A stretch of 64,000 nucleotides of DNA. Origin: Brevipalpus yothersi (lineage: Eukaryota; Arthropoda; Arachnida; Trombidiformes; Tenuipalpidae). A program made the translations under genes and the position numbers. The notes below the pieces were generated by a model. The model worked only from the letters and a program-made list of their open reading frames with translations. It did not search any database and was not told the DNA's origin. The stretch lies in NCBI GenBank assembly GCA_003956705.1, contig QZCP01000169.1:25938-89937 (forward strand), written 5' to 3'. This document shows positions 62,047 through 64,000 of this stretch, piece after piece (within the stretch, counting starts at the first letter, position 1; each line of letters opens with the position of its first letter).

Positions 62047-63479
62047 TTATTGGTAAGACTTTTGGCGAAATAGAGCTGCAATTTCATCTGAAGTTTTGCC
62101 TTTCGTTTCAGGCACCTTTTTATATGCATATGCCCAAAAGAATGCTAAAAGTGCGGTAAAAACTAGAAACACGTAACCTTGAAGATGGGTCTGTATGGAG
62201 AAAGAGTGGAGAGAGAAAAGAAAGATACATTGATAAGAGATGAGAGGATTGAAAAAGGTGAGTTCATTAAAAGGTTAATCGAATTTAACACTGTGAAAGT
62301 GTTTGCATGATAAAGAATCAAACATCTCACCTGGAGAGGCAAAAATAAAAGTCCAACCATAAAATTGGCTCCCCAATTCACGGCAACAGCTATACTGGTG
62401 GCTATTCCACGGGCATTGCTACCAAAAAGTTCACCCACAAGGAACCAAGGAATGGAACCGGGACCGGAGGCGAAAAATATGACAAAAAGATACACCATAG
62501 CGACACTGAGGTAACTTAAGATAGCAATATGCTTCATTTGTACACAGAAAGTTAAGAAGATTGTGGTGAAAACCATTCCACCGAGACCAAATAGATGAAG
62601 AGTACGACGACCAAATCGTTCGACAAGTATTAATGATACGATAGTCATAACGACATTGACCATACTCATACCAACGGTGGCATATGTTGCTAAATTATCT
62701 TCCAAACCGGCGCCTTTGAATATAGCAGTAGAATAAAATATGACCGCATTGATACCAGATAATTGTTGACTCAACATGACCATAACGGAGATGATAAGCG
62801 GCTGTCGATAAACTGGATTACGCCACATGTCGGTCAGGGTGACTTTGGGTACCAATTCGATTGATTGTGCTTCCTGTCTCATCTCCTCCATTTCATCGTG
62901 TACTTCGATTGTTCCTCGCAGCCACGTAAGACCTGATCATCATGATGGAAAGTTATAACAATGGCATAAATTAGAGAAGGAGGAGAATAGTGAAATAGAG
63001 AGGGAAGTGAGGAGGGAAAGAGAGAGAGAGAAAAAGAGAGAGGGAAACAAAAGAAATGTGCAACTCACACACACACAGACACACACACATTTGATAGGAA
63101 AACATTCAGCAGATGCTGTTGACATCACGAGAAAAAGTGAAAAAAAAAGATGGATAAAGGAAGGGGCCAAAAATTGGCTTGACTTTTACCTGATGTAGCA
63201 TGACCTTCACGCTTTTGGTTGATCAAAAGATGTTTCGGTGATTCCGGACAGAAAGGCAAAGTGGACAGCATGAAGATTGCTGGAATGAGTGTCACCGCTG
63301 TTGATATAGAGAGATGGAGGGGAAAGAAAAGAGAAATTGTGAGAGGAAAAAAATGTGAGATAAAAAAAAGGTGATATCTAATGAATTTTATCGAAAGGAA
63401 ATAGGGAAGTGAATAACATAGAAACCGGTGTTTTGAGCAATGAGATATTGGGAAATAAAAGGGGAGAGAAAAAGAGAGA

Positions 63480-63546
<67 letters not shown>

Positions 63547-63775
63547 AGAAAGAAAGAGAGAGAGAGAGCAGAAGGAAGAAGATGAACATTGATCTCAAAC
63601 TTACCGAAAAGATACGGCCACAAAGTGTCGGTTCCCAACATTGTATCAAATCCAAGAACATAAGCAATCAAGATGGCAATCACAATTATTAATTGATATA
63701 TAGTGCCCACAGCTCCTCTCAAATGAACGGGCGATATTTCTGTCAAATACATTGGCGCTAATCCAGCAGCGAGAC
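62047..63775 (-). CDS. Class I facilitative glucose transporter (GLUT1-like), 5' part missing
   Basis: Four exons, 63775-63605, 63297-63190, 62932-62331 and 62190-62047, join in frame (phases 1, 1, 0) and encode about 341 C-terminal residues; the 5' exons lie beyond the right edge. This family moves glucose and related hexoses down their gradient across the plasma membrane (SLC2A, major facilitator superfamily). Signatures in order are GLAAGLAPMYLTEISPVHLR (after TM4), PESPKHLLI (loop after TM6), QQLSGINAVIFYSTAIF (TM7, with the QLS motif of class I), ERFGRRTLHLFG (GRR after TM8), GPGSIPWFLVGELF (TM10), then NWGANFMVG and PETKGKTSDEI (after TM12). The stop follows FRQKSYQ. All motifs are intact, so a working transporter is likely. 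Substrate beyond glucose cannot be told from this. Confidence 0.95.
63475..63568. repeat. (GA)n microsatellite with GAAA variants
   Basis: GA run of about 60 bp followed by GAAA-type units, in the intron between two glucose transporter exons. On the transcribed strand it is pyrimidine-rich. Confidence 0.95.
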
Positions 63776-63934
63776 CTTTATGATGTGCAATTATGTGAGG
63801 TCAGAAAAGATTGAGGAGAAAGAAAGAGACAAACAAAAGGAAAACATGAAATTCATTAGCAATTGATACCCCCATTCATTGATATTTCGAAAAAGTTTGA
63901 CTACAAATCAGCTTCCCGCTCAGGGAGAAAGAGA

Positions 63935-63937
<3 letters not shown>

Positions 63938-64000
<63 letters not shown>
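63938..64000. repeat. (GA)n microsatellite at right edge
   Basis: Pure GA to the last base; the contig continues or breaks in this repeat. Confidence 0.95.

Noticed and set aside
1..64000. tRNA, rRNA or transposase genes
   Set aside because: No cloverleaf, rRNA block, transposase or reverse transcriptase motif was recognised by eye; a tRNAscan or repeat-library search would be needed to be sure.

Overview
The window is animal nuclear DNA, most likely arthropod and probably a mite. It is AT-rich, its genes are split by GT-AG introns from about 65 bp to over 11 kb, and it carries many (GA)n/(CT)n tracts. Two runs of N (5217-5264 and 20284-20862) are assembly gaps. Recognised families are animal ones: MAP7, FBXO25/32, RGK GTPase, ABRA/costars, prolylcarboxypeptidase and a class I glucose transporter. 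The mite assignment rests on general resemblance to acariform genomes and is an inference.

Layout from left to right. A MAP7/ensconsin-like gene (minus) runs from 6101 off the left edge. An intronless, bacterial-type GNAT acetyltransferase (minus, 7124-7840) follows. It sits between two diverged direct copies of a noncoding segment (6220-7105 and 7914-9775). On the plus strand come a possible orphan exon (10369-10589), a short SKICH-domain protein (13778-14560) that resembles the head of an autophagy receptor, and a seven-exon FBXO25/FBXO32 (atrogin-like) gene (16736-26873). The minus strand then carries an RGK GTPase (29227-41952, one intron of 11.4 kb), an ABRA/costars gene (44840-48804), two small predicted secreted proteins of unknown function (49666-51428 and 52086-52979), a complete lysosomal Pro-X carboxypeptidase (56082-61511) and the 3' part of a glucose transporter (62047-63775, continuing off the right edge).

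Exon borders were set by hand. For most genes every junction keeps the reading frame and rejoins conserved family sequence, so MAP7, FBXO, RGK, ABRA, PRCP and GLUT models are well supported. Three neighbours (FBXO32, RGK, ABRA) belong to families linked to muscle in other animals, but nothing in the sequence shows co-regulation. The most unusual parts are the probable horizontally acquired GNAT gene with its duplicated flanks, the mini SKICH protein ending in an LC3-interaction-like motif, the RGK P-loop with Tyr in place of Ser/Thr, and the pair of small secreted genes that share a two-exon design.
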